Shown: positions 51,690 to 63,303, numbered from the stretch's first letter. The stretch: 64,000 nucleotides of DNA from Empedobacter stercoris (GCF_025244765.1 NZ_CP104209.1:2238501-2302500), one strand, 5' to 3'. Notes: generated by a model not told the origin, from the sequence alone. Made by a program: numbers and translations.

Positions 51690-54053
51690 TTATTCAATTT
51701 TACCTTCGTAGAAAACAGGGTTTCCTTTTTCGTCAAAACCAATTATGGTTAATTTATAATTCCCTGGACTATCGTTGTTAAAATATTCGATGGATGTATT
51801 TTCTCCTGGTTCAATATATAAGTTTGGATTCCAAAATAAAGTACTTCTAATGTCATCTGGAACTTCGGAGTATAGAGATTCATAATCATCAAGACTAAAG
51901 TATGGGAGCGAATTGTTGTATCCACCTAATTGAATCAAATTATTCGTTAACATTGGTGTGTTGTCAATTGGCGCATCACTTCCTCTTTTGGTGTAAATAG
52001 CGATTGCATTTCCTAATAAACCTGCACCTTTGAATACTTTTACCATGGCAATATCTCGAATGTTTATTCCGTTTAGGTTGTCTGGAGAAATTTTCATTTC
52101 ATTTAGATAAATATTAACTTCAGCATTTCTAATTTTTGGAATACCGTTAGAAACCGTAAGTCCAGCAACTCTTCCAGCTAAAAAATCAACCACGTTATAA
52201 TAACCTTCGATGGGTTGAGGTTCGTTTACAAAATCAATTACTGTTTCGTTAATATTCTTAAACATTCCACTGCTCAATTCTTCGTTTAGCTTTATTGTTT
52301 TAGATTTACTATCGGCTTTTACCACAACTTCTTTTAATCGAATACTTTTATCATTAATGATTTTTATATTCTTCTTATAGGTATGTTGTTTTTCAATCTC
52401 TTTACTGTTTGCTGCATCCGATATTTCTTCTAACACATAAGGTGTAGCAGGTAATTTAGCTTTATACGCTTTTGTTTTATAATTTGGAGCAACCGATATA
52501 GTCAATGTTCCATTATTAGCGGGTTTAGAATTTTCCGAATTCAAAAAATAATTCATCGCCATAGGACCATAATAGAATAAATTATTCATTTCGAAACTTC
52601 CTTCGTAATCAGTGGAAAGTGTAGCAAAATTCTTCGGACTATCTTGCATTTTGTAGATAATACTCAATTCAGCATCGCTTAATTCTCTTCCATTCATGTA
52701 CGCCTTTCCTTTATACGATAAATAACGTTTATCTGTTTCAAAATCAGGTTTTACAATGTTTCCTACGATGATATCTTCCCATGTGAATCTTCTCCATTTT
52801 TCTGTAATAAGTAGGGCATCCAAATTTTCAGAATATTCATTGTTCTTGAAATATTGAGCAGGATTGCTGATGTTTGAGGTGAAATCTCGCGACAACCAAA
52901 TAGCCGAAAGTAAATTGTCTTCATCATTCTCTTTTTGATCTTTAATGACTGAAGCGAAGTTGATTTCTTGATCAGATTCAAGTTGTATTGTATTTAATTC
53001 GCGTGGACGAGTAGTTGTTTCGAAAGTAATGGCGGGTTTTTTATACAAATCATTGCGATTAATAAAGAGTAATCGATTGGCAATTTCTTGATCATTTTCA
53101 TTGAAAACGGTAATGTTGAGAACTCCTTTATCATTCTCTAAAACTTCATTTGGGACAAGTGTAGATGCGGTTTCGATACTTTTTATAATCTGAGAACTCA
53201 TCACAAGTTCATTGTTTATTGTACCAATAATTTTATGGTTTAACAAGGGATTTTCTTGATTAATACTTTTCAGTTGTATCATAATATCCTTGCTGTTACG
53301 CACAACTTTTAATAATACGCCTTCTTTTTTCGGTTCAGGTAAATCAATAATTTGTTGAATTCCTTTGTCATCAGTTATTTGTACTTGATAGAGTTTACCT
53401 TCTTCTGCTCTCAATGAAAATGTAGCCACGTTTTCATCTAAATTTTCAAATGTTGATAGTTGGTTGGTTGGATTGTCTTTCTCGAAAACAATTCCACGCC
53501 ATTTTTTAGGTAACTTTCCGTCAGATTTTAATCGTACAGCGAATTTTGTCGTTTGATTTTGAATAAAATTTCCTCCTTCAGCGTGCGCTTTTGCATTCCA
53601 TTTTAGGTTTTGATTTGGAACGATTTTTAATTTAGAATTTGGATTGAAAATCTTGATTTGATTAATGTATTGAAATTGCTCAGGAAAAAAAGTCATGTGA
53701 GTTGTGTACGCTCTCACAAAATAAATTCCTTCTTCATGTTCAGCTTTTGTGTTTAATGTTCCATCACTTTCTCCATTTATAATCGGCACCAATTTTCGGT
53801 TCAATAAGTTTTTATCTTTATCATATAATTCTACGATTAGATTGGTAGAGATCAAACTTGGTTGATATCCATTTAGTGTATAAGCTTTGAACCATATATT
53901 GTCTCCAGCAATGTAGTCTTGTTTATCAAATAATAAATAAACTTTTTCTTGTGCATAATTTGTCTGAAGACTTTTTATGGCTGTTTCTAATTTGGATTGC
54001 GCAAAAGTTGTAACTGTAATTAAGTATAATGCGAGTAAATAAAAATATTTCAT
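51690..54053 (-). CDS. Secreted MG2-like / TonB-plug-like multidomain protein
   Basis: A 787-residue exported protein (MKYFYLLALYLITVTTFAQ). Residues ~30-130 (EKVYLLFDKQDYIAGDNIWFKAYTL) form the macroglobulin MG2-like domain used by many Bacteroidota envelope proteins. A carboxypeptidase-like segment follows in the middle (MNGRELSDAELSII). A plug-like domain lies near the C-terminus (PIEGYYNVVDFLAGRVAGLTV and VFKGAGLLGNAIAIYTKRG), which resembles TonB-receptor plugs without a barrel. Its role is unknown; an envelope scaffold or partner is most likely. Its promoter region lies in the following gap. Confidence 0.8.
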   Translation of the reverse strand: MKYFYLLALYLITVTTFAQSKLETAIKSLQTNYAQEKVYLLFDKQDYIAGDNIWFKAYTLNGYQPSLISTNLIVELYDKDKNLLNRKLVPIINGESDGTLNTKAEHEEGIYFVRAYTTHMTFFPEQFQYINQIKIFNPNSKLKIVPNQNLKWNAKAHAEGGNFIQNQTTKFAVRLKSDGKLPKKWRGIVFEKDNPTNQLSTFENLDENVATFSLRAEEGKLYQVQITDDKGIQQIIDLPEPKKEGVLLKVVRNSKDIMIQLKSINQENPLLNHKIIGTINNELVMSSQIIKSIETASTLVPNEVLENDKGVLNITVFNENDQEIANRLLFINRNDLYKKPAITFETTTRPRELNTIQLESDQEINFASVIKDQKENDEDNLLSAIWLSRDFTSNISNPAQYFKNNEYSENLDALLITEKWRRFTWEDIIVGNIVKPDFETDKRYLSYKGKAYMNGRELSDAELSIIYKMQDSPKNFATLSTDYEGSFEMNNLFYYGPMAMNYFLNSENSKPANNGTLTISVAPNYKTKAYKAKLPATPYVLEEISDAANSKEIEKQHTYKKNIKIINDKSIRLKEVVVKADSKSKTIKLNEELSSGMFKNINETVIDFVNEPQPIEGYYNVVDFLAGRVAGLTVSNGIPKIRNAEVNIYLNEMKISPDNLNGINIRDIAMVKVFKGAGLLGNAIAIYTKRGSDAPIDNTPMLTNNLIQLGGYNNSLPYFSLDDYESLYSEVPDDIRSTLFWNPNLYIEPGENTSIEYFNNDSPGNYKLTIIGFDEKGNPVFYEGKIE

Positions 54054-54352
54054 GCGAGTATAAAATTATTTCGATTCAATAAATCTTAATCTTTAAAATT
54101 ATTATTAACTTGACAGATAAAAAAATAAACATTTGTTAATTTTTTTTAATTGATAAAATCGATTTTATTTAATGAGTTGTTGAAAGATTTTTTATAAATA
54201 AACAAGCTGTTAGAATCCTCAAAAAAAAACAGTCAAATCTATTTAAGACACGAAATTTTATTTTATTTTTTACTATTGCATATCATTTCAAATGAATGAA
54301 TTATTGATGAATTTTACTATAGAAAAGTTAATCAATTTAAATAATTAAGAAA
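54054..54352. other. Intergenic stretch, no gene seen
   Basis: 299 very AT-rich bases between two divergent genes, with several A and T runs. No exact TAnnTTTG box, hairpin with stem above 8 bp, RNA gene or repeat was recognised. It must hold both divergent promoters. Confidence 0.5.
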
Positions 54353-54766
54353 ATGAAACAAAGAGTACCAGTAAATCAGATTATGGCAAAAGTTTTAATT
54401 GCAGTTCCAGCAAATAAGAAATTAAGCGTAGTGAATGAATTGTTCAAGGAGTATAATATTCGACATATTCCTGTAACTGAAGGAACTAAGTTGGTAGGAG
54501 TTGTAAGTAAAAATGATGTTTCGAGATTAGGATATGGAGTGGGTGATGTTGATACGAATGCATTGAATGCTTTGTATGATACATACGAACTGAAAGATGT
54601 GATGGTAAAAGAGCCTGTAACTGTTTCTTCTGAAACAAACATTAAGGATGTTGCAGAGATTTTATCACAACAAAGTTTTCACTCTTTGCCAGTTGTAGAT
54701 AATAACGAGGTTGTTGGGATTGTGACTTCTACAGATTTGGTTAAATATCTTTTAGAGCAATATTAA
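54353..54766 (+). CDS. Two-CBS-domain protein
   Basis: A 137-residue protein made only of a CBS pair: VNQIMAKVLIAVPANKKLSVVNELFKEYNIRHIPVTE with VGVVSKNDVSRL, and VMVKEPVTVSSETNIKDVAEILSQQSFHSLPVVD with VGIVTSTDLVKYLL. Such stand-alone Bateman modules bind adenine nucleotides and regulate a partner. The partner is not obvious here. It is followed by a terminator shared with the convergent icd gene. Confidence 0.9.
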   Translation: MKQRVPVNQIMAKVLIAVPANKKLSVVNELFKEYNIRHIPVTEGTKLVGVVSKNDVSRLGYGVGDVDTNALNALYDTYELKDVMVKEPVTVSSETNIKDVAEILSQQSFHSLPVVDNNEVVGIVTSTDLVKYLLEQY

Positions 54767-54777
54767 AAGTAAAACAT

Positions 54778-54809
54778 AAAAAAAGCCTCCAAATTTGGAG
54801 GCTTTTTTT
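54778..54809. terminator. Bidirectional terminator
   Basis: The stem AAAAAAAGCCTCCAAA / TTTGGAGGCTTTTTTT is perfectly symmetrical and lies between the convergent CBS and icd genes. Confidence 0.85.
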
Positions 54810-54831
54810 ATGTTTAGTTGTTTTCGAAATC

Positions 54832-57395
<2,564 letters not shown>

Positions 57396-58343
57396 TTGAA
57401 ACAAAATCTAGTGACAATCGCATTTTATAATGTCGAAAATTTTTATTCTAAATCTTCAGACGAATCTTTTTTGCCCAGTAATTTTATCAAATGGAAAGAT
57501 AATCGTTATGATACAAAGGTGAAAAAGATTGCATTCTGCATCTCTAAAATTGGAAAATTAGAAACAAATGAATTACCATGTTTGGTTGGTTTGGCTGAGG
57601 TTGAAAATGAAGAGGTTTTGCAAGATTTGATTCAAAATGATTTTTTGAAAGATGGTGATTATAAAACACTTTTATATAAATCATTAGACGAAAGAAAAAT
57701 AAATGTTGGATTAATTTATCGTCAACAATTTTTTGAAGTTATAGAAAGCGAACCAATTAGATTTATCTTTAAAGATCAGTATGATACAAAATCTTATACA
57801 CGAGATATTTTATATGTGAAAGGAAATTTAATTGGCGAAATTATTCATATTTTTATTGTTCATTTGCCTTCTAAAATTGATAAAGAAGTCAATCAATTAA
57901 AACGTCAACATATTTTAAAAACGATTCGAAAAAGAATTAACGATTTGTTAACCGAAAATTATTCGGCAAAAATTGTTGTGATGGGAGATTTTAATGATTC
58001 TCCAACAAATTCTGACTTAATTGATGAATTGGATACTCGTTCTAAACAAGAAGAAATAAGCAGAAAAGAATTATTCAATCCAATGGTCAGTCTACAATCG
58101 TATAAAAGAGGTTCTATGATCTTTAAAAAGCAATGGATGTTATTTGATCAGCAACTTTTCTCGCAAGGATTTTTAACTTCACAATCAAATTTAGAATACA
58201 TCAAAACAGCTATTTTTGATGCGAATTTTCTGAAGAATAGTGGCGGGAAATCAAGCGGTTTGCCATTTAGAACTTTTGTTGGTGGAAAATATTTCGGTGG
58301 ATATAGCGATCATTTTCCCGTTTATACCATTTTAAAATATTAA
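57396..58343 (+). CDS. Endonuclease/exonuclease/phosphatase-family protein, TTG start
   Basis: A 315-residue cytoplasmic protein. The fold's markers are AFYNVENFY, VGLAEVENEEVLQDL (catalytic Glu), IVVMGDFNDSPTNSDL (GDFND) and GGYSDHFPVYTIL (SDH). It is likely a phosphodiesterase or nuclease of the DNase I/exonuclease III superfamily; substrate unknown. The start is TTG 57396, because no ATG lies before the first strand and the promoter box is just upstream; GTG 57411 is an alternative. It is followed by the Lrp-type regulator after 27 bp. Confidence 0.85.
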   Translation: MKQNLVTIAFYNVENFYSKSSDESFLPSNFIKWKDNRYDTKVKKIAFCISKIGKLETNELPCLVGLAEVENEEVLQDLIQNDFLKDGDYKTLLYKSLDERKINVGLIYRQQFFEVIESEPIRFIFKDQYDTKSYTRDILYVKGNLIGEIIHIFIVHLPSKIDKEVNQLKRQHILKTIRKRINDLLTENYSAKIVVMGDFNDSPTNSDLIDELDTRSKQEEISRKELFNPMVSLQSYKRGSMIFKKQWMLFDQQLFSQGFLTSQSNLEYIKTAIFDANFLKNSGGKSSGLPFRTFVGGKYFGGYSDHFPVYTILKY

Positions 58344-58370
58344 ATTTGTAGCGGTTTAATTTTAGAAAAG

Positions 58371-58844
58371 GTGAGAATCCACGAAAATGGTCAAGTAGAG
58401 ATTGATGGAATTGATAAATTGATTCTGAATGCTTTTATGGATGACGCTAATATTCCTGTGTCACAATTGGCAAAAGAATTAGGAATATCAAATACAGCGG
58501 TTCATCAACGTATAAAGAAGTTAGAAAATTCGGGTGTGATTAATTCGACAAAAGTTATCGTTAATCCATCTATTTTAGGATATTCTACAATGTCTTTTGT
58601 TGGGGTTTTTATGGATAAACCTTCATCTTATAAATTAGTCGTTAAAGCTTTGGAAGAAATTCCAGAAGTGGTCGAAGCTCATTTTACAACGGGAAATTAT
58701 GGAATTTTCTTGAAAATTCTGAGTCGTGATAACCTTCATTTAATGAATGTTTTGAACAAGAAAATTCAGCAAATTGATGGTGTAACGCGAACAGAAACAA
58801 TAATTTCGTTGGAGCAACCGATAGATAGACAAATAAAACTTTAA
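58371..58844 (+). CDS. Lrp/AsnC-family transcriptional regulator, GTG start
   Basis: A 157-residue protein. The N-terminal winged HTH has IDKLILNAFMDDANIPVSQLAKELGISNTAVHQRIKKLENSG-type content (VSQLAKELGISNTAVHQRI). The C-terminal RAM domain has VVEAHFTTGNYGIFLKILSRD and the ligand-site strand. The start codon is GTG at 58371; the nearest in-frame ATG lies inside the HTH. It probably senses an amino acid and forms an octamer, as family members do. Its target is unknown; deoC lies 9 bp downstream. Confidence 0.9.
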   Translation: MRIHENGQVEIDGIDKLILNAFMDDANIPVSQLAKELGISNTAVHQRIKKLENSGVINSTKVIVNPSILGYSTMSFVGVFMDKPSSYKLVVKALEEIPEVVEAHFTTGNYGIFLKILSRDNLHLMNVLNKKIQQIDGVTRTETIISLEQPIDRQIKL

Positions 58845-58853
58845 TATACAAAG

Positions 58854-59597
58854 ATGAATATTAATCAATATTTAGACTCGACGTATCTTAAAACGCCTGA
58901 ACAAGCAGGTATTTCGAATTCTGATACATTAGATATGGTGCACCAATTGGCGCAAGAAGCCATAGATAATCAGATTTATGCGGTGATGATTCGTCCTGAT
59001 TATGTACGATCAGTTCGTGAATTATTGGATGAGAAAAAATCGAAAGTTGTTTTGGGAACTGTAATTGGTTTTCCAGAGGGAACTTACGATTTGAATGAAA
59101 AGTTGAGAGAAGCGCAAAAAGCGATTGCAGATGGAGCTGATGAATTAGATTTTGTAGTGAACTACGAAGCGTTCAAAAAAGGTGAAATTGATAAAGTAAG
59201 AGAGGAAGTAGAATCTGCTACTTCAGTAGCTTTACGTGAAGGTAAAGTTGTAAAATGGATTATAGAAACTGCTGCTTTATCGGACGAACAAATTGTTGAA
59301 ATTACGCAACTTATTCGTGATATTGTTTTGAATAAAATTGGAGATGAATACGCATCAAAAGTATTCGTTAAATCTTCGACTGGTTTTTATAAAACAGACA
59401 ATGGAGAACCAAATGGTGCAAACGAACATGTGATTAAGTTAATGCTTGAGAACGCTGGTTCTTTACCCGTTAAAGCTTCTGGAGGAGTTCGTACAACAGA
59501 AGAAGCAAAAAAGATGATTGATTTAGGTGTGAAAAGAATAGGCACTTCATCTGCTTTGGCGATTGTAAAAGGAGATCAAGGAGCAGAAGGTTATTAG
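58854..59597 (+). CDS. deoC: Deoxyribose-phosphate aldolase
   Basis: A 247-residue TIM-barrel aldolase. DSTYLKTPEQAGI, VLGTVIGFPEGTYDLNEKLREAQKAIADGADELDFVVN-type strand (GADELDFVVNY), VFVKSSTGFYKT with the Schiff-base Lys, and PVKASGGVRTTEEAKKMIDLGVKRIGTSSALAI with the second Lys. It cleaves 2-deoxyribose-5-phosphate to glyceraldehyde-3-phosphate and acetaldehyde. It is the last gene of the endonuclease-Lrp-deoC unit. A terminator follows. Confidence 0.94.
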   Translation: MNINQYLDSTYLKTPEQAGISNSDTLDMVHQLAQEAIDNQIYAVMIRPDYVRSVRELLDEKKSKVVLGTVIGFPEGTYDLNEKLREAQKAIADGADELDFVVNYEAFKKGEIDKVREEVESATSVALREGKVVKWIIETAALSDEQIVEITQLIRDIVLNKIGDEYASKVFVKSSTGFYKTDNGEPNGANEHVIKLMLENAGSLPVKASGGVRTTEEAKKMIDLGVKRIGTSSALAIVKGDQGAEGY

Positions 59598-59622
59598 AAA
59601 ATTTCTACATTATAATACATTT

Positions 59623-59650
59623 AAAAGTCTCAATATTTATTGAGACTTTT
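59623..59650 (+). terminator. Terminator after deoC
   Basis: The stem AAAAGTCTCAATA / TATTGAGACTTTT (loop TT) is followed by more Ts. Confidence 0.78.
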
Positions 59651-59746
59651 TTTATTCATTAAAAATAAGCTTCCTTTTTTAGTTAATTTCTAAAAATACT
59701 TAAATAGCATATTGTATTTTATTATTTTTGGAGCCCTAAAATTATA

Positions 59747-59792
59747 ACTTGATTTATATCAAGTGATTTGATTAAAAATGGTCGTAATTTTG
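59747..59792 (+). promoter_or_regulatory. Operator-like palindrome and -7 box upstream of the AraC gene
   Basis: The inverted repeat ACTTGAT-TTAT-ATCAAGT (59747-59764) lies 21 bp before the TAATTTTG box (59785-59792), in the -33 region of the AraC-gene promoter. It is a candidate site for autoregulation or another regulator; its ligand is unknown. Confidence 0.5.
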
Positions 59793-59824
59793 CATAGATA
59801 ACATTGATAAAATAGTATAGACTT

Positions 59825-60688
59825 ATGTTGTTGAATAGTCGTAATGTTTATAATAATTTGATTTTTGATGTAGGTATAACTGCATTTGAATTGAATGATA
59901 TCCTACAAATAGAGGAATTGAGAAAAGAGTTATCCGTTGATGAGTATTTTGGAATAATCTGGTCTGGTTCTAAAAAATTTGTTCATAAAATAAATGGAAA
60001 AGAATATTCGATTCCCAAAAATCATTTTCTTTTTATAGCTCCCAATATCTCCCAAGATTTTGTGAAACAAACTACTCGTACTGATGCTTATTATATTGTT
60101 TTTAAACAAGAGTTTTATTCGAAATCAATCGAAGAGAACTTGAAGTTAGAAAATTCTACACTTTTTTCGCGAGATATTATAAATATTGTTGAGAATAGAA
60201 TTTGTTCTGCTCCAATTTTTGAGGCTAATTATTTGCAATATTTCTTTACTGCATTCGAAAATGAATTAGATATGAAGCTTGCTCATAATCTTTTGGAACG
60301 TATTATTATCAATGGTCAAATGGAAACATTTGATATGCAAAGCCAATTTATACAAGATGATTTTGATGTAGAACTTGCGACAAAATTCAAAAAACTTTTG
60401 CAAGAAAATGTCAAGGAAAATAAACAAGTATCTTTTTACAGTGATAAACTTTTTATTACAAAAAGAAGGTTAGATAAAGCAACTCAAATCGTTTTTGGAA
60501 AAACAGCAAAAGAAATGATTGTTGAAGAATTGATGAAAAATGCAAAGATTTTATTAGTCAACTCAAAAATGTCAATAAAAGACATTGCGCTGGAACTCAA
60601 TTTCCTTCAAGAAACCAATTTTACTGCGTTTTTCAAGAAAAACACGGGGATTTCTCCGACTAAATTCAGACAAAGCACTCCGAATTAA
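59825..60688 (+). CDS. AraC-family transcriptional regulator
   Basis: A 287-residue protein. The N-terminal ~170 residues are a cupin-like ligand/dimer domain (NGKEYSIPKNHFLFIAPN). The C-terminal two-HTH AraC domain has KLFITKRRLDKATQIVFGKTAKEMI, SIKDIALELNFLQETNFTAFFKKNTGISPTKFRQ. It lies 170 bp upstream of the fimbria-like genes on the same strand, so it is the most likely local regulator of them. No signal or ligand can be named. The palindrome upstream suggests feedback control. Confidence 0.9.
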   Translation: MLLNSRNVYNNLIFDVGITAFELNDILQIEELRKELSVDEYFGIIWSGSKKFVHKINGKEYSIPKNHFLFIAPNISQDFVKQTTRTDAYYIVFKQEFYSKSIEENLKLENSTLFSRDIINIVENRICSAPIFEANYLQYFFTAFENELDMKLAHNLLERIIINGQMETFDMQSQFIQDDFDVELATKFKKLLQENVKENKQVSFYSDKLFITKRRLDKATQIVFGKTAKEMIVEELMKNAKILLVNSKMSIKDIALELNFLQETNFTAFFKKNTGISPTKFRQSTPN

Positions 60689-60757
60689 ATAGTTAGAAAT
60701 GTCGTTTTTCATCATCTTTTGGTATGATTTAATCTTTTAAGAATAAAAAACAACTTC

Positions 60758-60765
60758 TACATTTG
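60758..60765 (+). promoter_or_regulatory. -7 promoter box (TACATTTG) for the pilin-like gene
   Basis: An exact TAnnTTTG match 93 bp before the pilin-like start codon. It gives a leader of about 85 nt, unusually long beside the leaderless genes in this window. Confidence 0.45.
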
Positions 60766-60858
60766 CAATCGCATTTGAGAATAACCAATCTTAAATATAC
60801 AAACTACCAGATTGTTTAACAAATATTTTTTAATAAATTTTTAACAAATTATAAAATC

Positions 60859-61425
60859 ATGAAAAAATTAGCATTTTTTTTAACAATTTTCTGTGGATTA
60901 GTTTCTGGAACAGCTTTTGCACAAGAGGCAGTGGGACCTAAAACAGCTTCAGCAACATTGAATGTAAAATTATACCCAATTCAAACAATTTTAATTGGAG
61001 GTGATAATATTGTAAACTTAGAATATCAAACAAAAGAAGATTATTCTAATGGTGTTACATCAAACATGAACGACCACTTAATTGTATATAGTACTGGTGG
61101 TTTTGCTGTAAAAGTGAAATCTGATAACGAAAATTTAGAATATACATCTAAAGATGGTAAAGATCATAAAATTGCTGTAAGTACAATTAATTTACAAGCA
61201 AGTTTAGGAACAGGGAATGAATTAACAAAGGCTAAGTTTCCTGAAGTTAAAAATTTAACTAATTCTGATAAAAATTTAATTTCTAGTGCAGTTGGTGGTA
61301 CAGATTTAAAATTCAACGTTGCGTATAAAGGAAGAGGAAACAATGCTTATCTAAATAAATACTACAATGTTGAGAATCCTAATGTTTATACAACTACTGT
61401 AACTTATACAATTGAGGCACAATAA
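60859..61425 (+). CDS. Secreted pilin-like subunit (fimbria-type)
   Basis: A 188-residue protein with a signal peptide (MKKLAFFLTIFCGLVSGTAFAQ). The mature part is an all-beta protein starting ASATLNVKLYPIQTILIG and ending in alternating strands YTTTVTYTIEAQ. It is a lipobox-free periplasmic or exported subunit, unlike type V pilins. Part of it (YQTKEDYSNGV, DHLIVYSTGGFAVKV) resembles the C-terminal half of the two-domain protein at 62272. A terminator at 61439 should make it the most abundant product of the locus. Pilin identity is inferred from context and sequence style. Confidence 0.65.
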   Translation: MKKLAFFLTIFCGLVSGTAFAQEAVGPKTASATLNVKLYPIQTILIGGDNIVNLEYQTKEDYSNGVTSNMNDHLIVYSTGGFAVKVKSDNENLEYTSKDGKDHKIAVSTINLQASLGTGNELTKAKFPEVKNLTNSDKNLISSAVGGTDLKFNVAYKGRGNNAYLNKYYNVENPNVYTTTVTYTIEAQ

Positions 61426-61438
61426 TATAAAAAAACAG

Positions 61439-61471
61439 GAAGTGGTATTGAAAAATATCACTTCTTTTTTT
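61439..61471 (+). terminator. Intercistronic terminator between pilin-like and chaperone-like genes
   Basis: A 10-bp stem GAAGTGGTAT / ATATCACTTC (one G-T) with a 6-nt loop and seven Ts, ending 4 bp before the chaperone start codon. Read-through must supply the downstream genes, giving high subunit-to-assembly ratios. Confidence 0.78.
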
Positions 61472-61475
61472 GCTT

Positions 61476-62282
61476 ATGAAAGTTCTTCGTTTTTTAACAA
61501 TCGTTTCTTTTTTAGCATTAATCATTTCAACTAAGATTAGTGCACAATCAGGTATTTCTGTAAGTCCACCAAGGACTTATTTTGCGTTAAATCCTGGTGA
61601 GTCTGAGCGTAAAAAGATTTTGGTAACCAATGTAAGTGATGCACATACATTAGAGTTGTCTGTTTCTTTTAATGATTGGAAGTATGATGAGTTTGGAGGT
61701 AATGTAGTCTCTGAACCTAATACTTTACCAACAAGTAATGCAAACTGGATCACAGTTTTACCAAGTAATACATTTACACTTTTGCCAAGAGAATCGAAAG
61801 AAATAGAAGTTCTGATGCAAGTTCCTGAAAAGATAAATGCAGAGAGTGTGCATACAGCAATGATGTACATCACGCAAACAAATCCGATCGATGGACAAAA
61901 CAAAAGTGGAGAAAATATTAAAATCTCGATTCGTACAGGTGTCAAAATTTATCAACGGTTAAATATTGCACGTGATACAAATGTAGAGTTTACAAATTTT
62001 GTTTACGATAAAACTGAAAACCGTTTGGTGCTTAATATTTCCAATGAAGGAAATGTTTGGAGCGAAGGAACGATTAGAAATGAAATCATTAATCAAGAAA
62101 ATGGTCAACAAATAAAATTGCAAGATGCAGTTTTTTATAGTTTACCAACTGATAAAAGAATTGTATATATACCATTGCCAAAGGATTTGCCAAAAGGCTC
62201 GTATATTGTTACCTCAACTTTAAGTTTTGAGAAAGATGATCAATTGAAAATTGCTGAATTGACGTTCTCAAATGATAAATAA
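61476..62282 (+). CDS. PapD-like periplasmic chaperone
   Basis: A 268-residue protein from ATG 61476 (MKVLRFLTIVSFLALIISTKISAQ). Two Ig-like domains are suggested: the first with ISVSPPRTYFALNPGESERKKILVTNVSD and FTLLPRESKEIEVLMQVPE, which is the G1-strand/PapD pattern (basic residue, then alternating hydrophobics). The second has IRTGVKIYQRLNI and IYIPLPKDLPKGSYIV. It is longer than classic PapD (~220) and would bind subunits by donor-strand complementation. It overlaps the adhesin gene by 11 bp, so translation is coupled. Confidence 0.72.
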   Translation: MKVLRFLTIVSFLALIISTKISAQSGISVSPPRTYFALNPGESERKKILVTNVSDAHTLELSVSFNDWKYDEFGGNVVSEPNTLPTSNANWITVLPSNTFTLLPRESKEIEVLMQVPEKINAESVHTAMMYITQTNPIDGQNKSGENIKISIRTGVKIYQRLNIARDTNVEFTNFVYDKTENRLVLNISNEGNVWSEGTIRNEIINQENGQQIKLQDAVFYSLPTDKRIVYIPLPKDLPKGSYIVTSTLSFEKDDQLKIAELTFSNDK

Positions 62283-63297
62283 TAATTTGTTTCAGAAAAT
62301 AGTTTCAACAATTACATTATTGTTGACAATGGCAGTGTCTGCTCAGTTTACGTTAAATGCCCACAATAATGGTTGGGTGCAAGTAAATGGAAGTAGTGGA
62401 GTTACGGTGACTAATGTTGTAGCTGTAGAAATGCACATGTCTGGTGCTTTAAATTATAAAAATTGGTCTTTAGTTGCGCGTGTTGTCTCGCCTATTGTAA
62501 ATTCTCAGAAAAAAGAATTTCCTGTCGAAAAACTGAAGCTAAAATTTAATAATTATACAACTTCTCAATATTATTCAGAGAATTATCCTACGCTAAATCA
62601 ATTAGGAGTTATTCAGAATAACATCGCGATGAGTTTTTCTCCAAATTATTTTATCCGAAATTCTCCTTTGACTATTGCTACAACTACAGGAAAATATGGT
62701 GCAATTGTCTTGAATTATGATATTGTGATAGATGCAGGAACATATCTAAATGCTCTGAAATCATGGAACAATTATTCAATTCAATTCGAGTTTTCTTTAT
62801 TGAATGAATTTGGAACCCTGATTGGTAAAAGTCTTTTTCCGATTGAAATGCAAATTAGTCCAAACGGAAATTACGAATCAGCTCCGACGTTTTCTATTGC
62901 GGTCGATGGTTCTGCTGTAAATGCAGAATTGGTTTTCAATACAATACAAGATTATAGAAATGGTGTGAAGAAAGAATATCAAAACGGCTTAATAGTTTCT
63001 TCTGATACTGCTTACGATATTCAAGTTTCGTCGCTTAATCAATATTTACAATCGAGTGATGCACAGAATTTGGAATTAAATTCAATCAATGTTCAGATAA
63101 AAGACATCGAAACAAATAATCTTTCTAAGGTTATAAAACTTTCGAATTACAATCAATCATTGATGACGAATAGTTCTAAAACAGCTTCAAAAAAATACAA
63201 TATTATTTATTCTACAACTCCGTCGGATAATAAAATTTTGAATAGCAAACCTGGGAATTATTCAACTTCTTTGCTGTACACGATTACACCTTTGTAA
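62272..63297 (+). CDS. Two-domain adhesin-like secreted protein with pilin-like C-terminus
   Basis: A 341-residue protein with a signal peptide (SIVSTITLLLTMAVSAQ region). The N-terminal ~180 residues are a unique beta domain (FTLNAHNNGWVQVNGSSG, EMHMSGALNYKNWSLVARV). The C-terminal ~150 residues repeat pilin features: FNTIQDYRNGVKKEYQNGLIV beside the pilin's YQTKEDYSNGV...HLIV, and an ending NYSTSLLYTITPL beside the pilin's VYTTTVTYTIEAQ. A receptor-type domain plus a pilin-type domain is the layout of tip adhesins such as FimH. Binding target unknown. Confidence 0.65.
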   Translation: MINNNLFQKIVSTITLLLTMAVSAQFTLNAHNNGWVQVNGSSGVTVTNVVAVEMHMSGALNYKNWSLVARVVSPIVNSQKKEFPVEKLKLKFNNYTTSQYYSENYPTLNQLGVIQNNIAMSFSPNYFIRNSPLTIATTTGKYGAIVLNYDIVIDAGTYLNALKSWNNYSIQFEFSLLNEFGTLIGKSLFPIEMQISPNGNYESAPTFSIAVDGSAVNAELVFNTIQDYRNGVKKEYQNGLIVSSDTAYDIQVSSLNQYLQSSDAQNLELNSINVQIKDIETNNLSKVIKLSNYNQSLMTNSSKTASKKYNIIYSTTPSDNKILNSKPGNYSTSLLYTITPL

Positions 63298-63303
63298 AAC
63301 AAT

